Source: an uncultured Eubacteriales bacterium
GTDB lineage: Bacteria > Bacillota > Clostridia > Christensenellales > CAG-917
Direction: 5' to 3'
Assembly (NCBI GenBank): GCA_900548005.1
Contig: URIZ01000020.1
Coordinates: forward strand, 1-14,576
DNA: 14,576 nt
A model generated the notes under the pieces. That model did not search any database and was not told the DNA's origin. It saw nothing but the letters and a program-made list of their open reading frames with translations. Positions within the stretch are counted from its first letter, which is position 1. Each line of letters begins with the position of its first letter. The position numbers and the translations under genes are program-made. This document shows positions 13,686-14,576 of the stretch, one piece after another.

Positions 13686-13697
13686 GGCAGATGTAAA
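13668..13697 (-). promoter_or_regulatory. Promoter of the glycosyltransferase gene
   Basis: On the minus strand TTTACA (13697-13692), an 18-base spacer and TATAAT (13673-13668) overlap the TetR promoter; both -10 boxes share the symmetrical ATTATAAT at 13668-13675. The leader to ATG 13534 would be about 125 bases. Confidence 0.6.
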
Positions 13698-13746
13698 GAT
13701 TTGCAACACAATTTTCCGCCACAAAAAGTAACGCAAATTGCGACTT

Positions 13747-13764
13747 GTGTGTGTTTGCACACAC
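13747..13764. promoter_or_regulatory. Inverted repeat in the TetR leader
   Basis: GTGTGTG (13747-13753), TTTG and CACACAC (13758-13764) form a perfect 7-bp inverted repeat 22 bases before the TetR start codon. It may be an additional operator or an mRNA hairpin; the flanking ACTT...CTTA gives it only partial wider symmetry. Confidence 0.45.
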
Positions 13765-13786
13765 TTAGGCGCAAAATAGGTGCATT

Positions 13787-14383
13787 ATGCCGGAAGAAAA
13801 GAAACTAGACAGACGTGTAATCAAAACCAAAAAAGCAATTTATCGCGCCTTTGCGCAGCTTTTGCTTGAAAAAGACATCAACGACATCACCATAAAAGAC
13901 GTCGCAGATCGCGCCGATATCAACAGAAAGACTTTCTACAACTACTACGGCGGCATCTACGATCTCACCGGTGAAATCGAAAACAAAATCCTTGAAAAAA
14001 TGGAAAACGCCATCAAGGATCTCGACGTCAACGAGCTTTTGCACGATCCCAACGAGTTCTTCAACAAAATCACGGACGTCATCAGCTCTGATATCGACTT
14101 CTACGGTCACCTTATGCGCGTTGAGAGCAATTCCAGCCTCATCGTCAAGCTGATCACGTCCATGAAAAACAAGTTTAAGGAAATCATTGCACCGCAAACC
14201 ATGCTCGACGCGCAAACGCTCGACATTCTGCTTGACTACGTCACCGCCGGCATGATGAGCGTCTACCAACATTGGTTCAATTCCGACCGCTCCAAGCCGA
14301 TTAAAGCCATCTCCGCCACCGTGAGCACTCTCACCTTCCGCGGCATCAACGGTCTTCTCGACAACATCAAATCCGCCGAATAA
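13787..14383 (+). CDS. TetR/AcrR family transcriptional regulator (198 aa)
   Basis: This is a dimeric DNA-binding regulator, usually a repressor released by a small ligand. The N-terminal domain has helix 1 with KTKKAIYRAFAQLLLEK (about 13-29) and a helix-turn-helix in ITIKDVADRADINRKTFYNYYG (about 34-55), a near-ideal TetR signature. Residues of about 60-198 form the variable ligand-binding and dimerisation domain, rich in helices; the ligand is unknown. The length is normal. AGGTG (13778-13782) is 4 bases before ATG 13787. It diverges from the GT4 glycosyltransferase over a control region with overlapping promoters and repeated CCACTTRTGT boxes, so it probably regulates itself and that gene. 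No drug pump lies next to it. Confidence 0.93.
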   Translation: MPEEKKLDRRVIKTKKAIYRAFAQLLLEKDINDITIKDVADRADINRKTFYNYYGGIYDLTGEIENKILEKMENAIKDLDVNELLHDPNEFFNKITDVISSDIDFYGHLMRVESNSSLIVKLITSMKNKFKEIIAPQTMLDAQTLDILLDYVTAGMMSVYQHWFNSDRSKPIKAISATVSTLTFRGINGLLDNIKSAE

Positions 14384-14387
14384 ACGG

Positions 14388-14427
14388 CTTTGCCGCCACG
14401 CTTTTCAATCAGTTTTGCATTTGCGGC
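14388..14427. other. Weak stem-loop after the TetR gene
   Basis: TTTGCCGC and GCGGCAAA form an 8-bp inverted repeat with a loop of over 20 bases and A rather than T residues after it on the plus strand. It is a poor candidate for a terminator of the TetR gene. Confidence 0.25.
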
Positions 14428-14456
14428 AAAAAAGATTTGCACTTTCGCGCAAACGG

Positions 14457-14485
14457 TTGACAAAAAGTTTCAATAACACTATAAT
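14457..14485 (+). promoter_or_regulatory. Promoter of tRNA-Arg
   Basis: TTGACA (14457-14462), a 17-base spacer and TATAAT (14480-14485) are a perfect consensus promoter ending 44 bases before the tRNA. The leader contains a hairpin TGACGG/CCGTCA (14502-14507 with 14517-14522), possibly relevant to 5' processing by RNase P. Confidence 0.9.
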
Positions 14486-14529
14486 ATCAATGCTTAAATG
14501 ATGACGGAGCTATCCACCGTCAGCAACAT

Positions 14530-14576
14530 GTAGCATTAGCCCAGCTGGATAGAGCGTCTGGCTACGGACCAGAAGG
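14530..14576 (+). tRNA. tRNA-Arg (anticodon ACG), cut by the window end
   Basis: After a 7-base acceptor strand (GTAGCAT) come T8-A9, the D arm GCCC-AGCTGGATA-GAGC, and an anticodon stem TCTGG/CCAGA with loop CTACGGA, so the anticodon is ACG (wobble A normally edited to inosine) and reads CGU, CGC and CGA arginine codons. The sequence stops in the variable loop, so the T arm and 3' acceptor cannot be checked. The D stem as read contains one C-A mismatch (GCCC against GAGC), while related tRNAs have GCTC. Confidence 0.87.

Noticed and set aside
13787..14383. TetR protein as the regulator of the MATE pumps
   Set aside because: The MATE genes are over 9 kb away and the CCACTTRTGT boxes were not seen in their promoters; the adjacent glycosyltransferase is the better target.

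Overview
The window looks like a chromosomal segment of a low-to-mid GC member of the Bacillota, probably class Clostridia. The evidence is a groES-groEL operon under a CIRCE operator, strong AAGGAG ribosome binding sites, TTGACA/TATAAT promoters, a polA-coaE pair, a ComEB-type dCMP deaminase and a GT4 glycosyltransferase of the kind that makes membrane glycolipids. No plasmid, phage or transposase gene is visible. The genus cannot be named from the sequence alone.

Layout. Bases 1-391 hold a minus-strand tRNA-Leu(GAG) with its promoter, a terminator, and then about 180 bases of hairpin-rich DNA that carries copies of pieces of the tRNA 3' half, closed by a second terminator. Bases 410-652 may encode a small hypothetical protein. 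Bases 687-4246 carry two convergent MATE-family efflux genes sharing a bidirectional terminator. The second has an unusual acidic low-complexity C-terminal tail of about 120 residues. Bases 4302-9305 form a minus-strand block: a patatin-like lipase, polA and coaE (apparently one operon, with polA and coaE overlapping by four bases), then a short-chain dehydrogenase with its own promoter and terminator.

Bases 9240-9575 have no gene but contain a 127-base near-palindrome that abuts the groL stop codon. Bases 9576-11593 are the groES-groEL operon with CIRCE and promoter. Divergent from it is a dCMP deaminase gene (11713-12162, plus strand). A terminator at 12187-12218 separates this from a minus-strand GT4 glycosyltransferase (12254-13534). 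A plus-strand TetR-family regulator (13787-14383) diverges from the glycosyltransferase, and their promoters overlap on a shared -10 region flanked by repeated CCACTTRTGT boxes. The window ends inside a plus-strand tRNA-Arg(ACG) that has a consensus promoter.

Functionally this is mostly housekeeping: DNA replication and repair (polA), coenzyme A synthesis (coaE), dTTP precursor supply (dCMP deaminase), protein folding (groES/groEL) and translation (tRNAs), with efflux and envelope-lipid functions interspersed. I do not see a clear new multi-gene system. The most unusual signals are non-coding or local: the tRNA-Leu 3'-half copies, the groL palindrome, the acidic MATE tail, and the TetR/glycosyltransferase control region.
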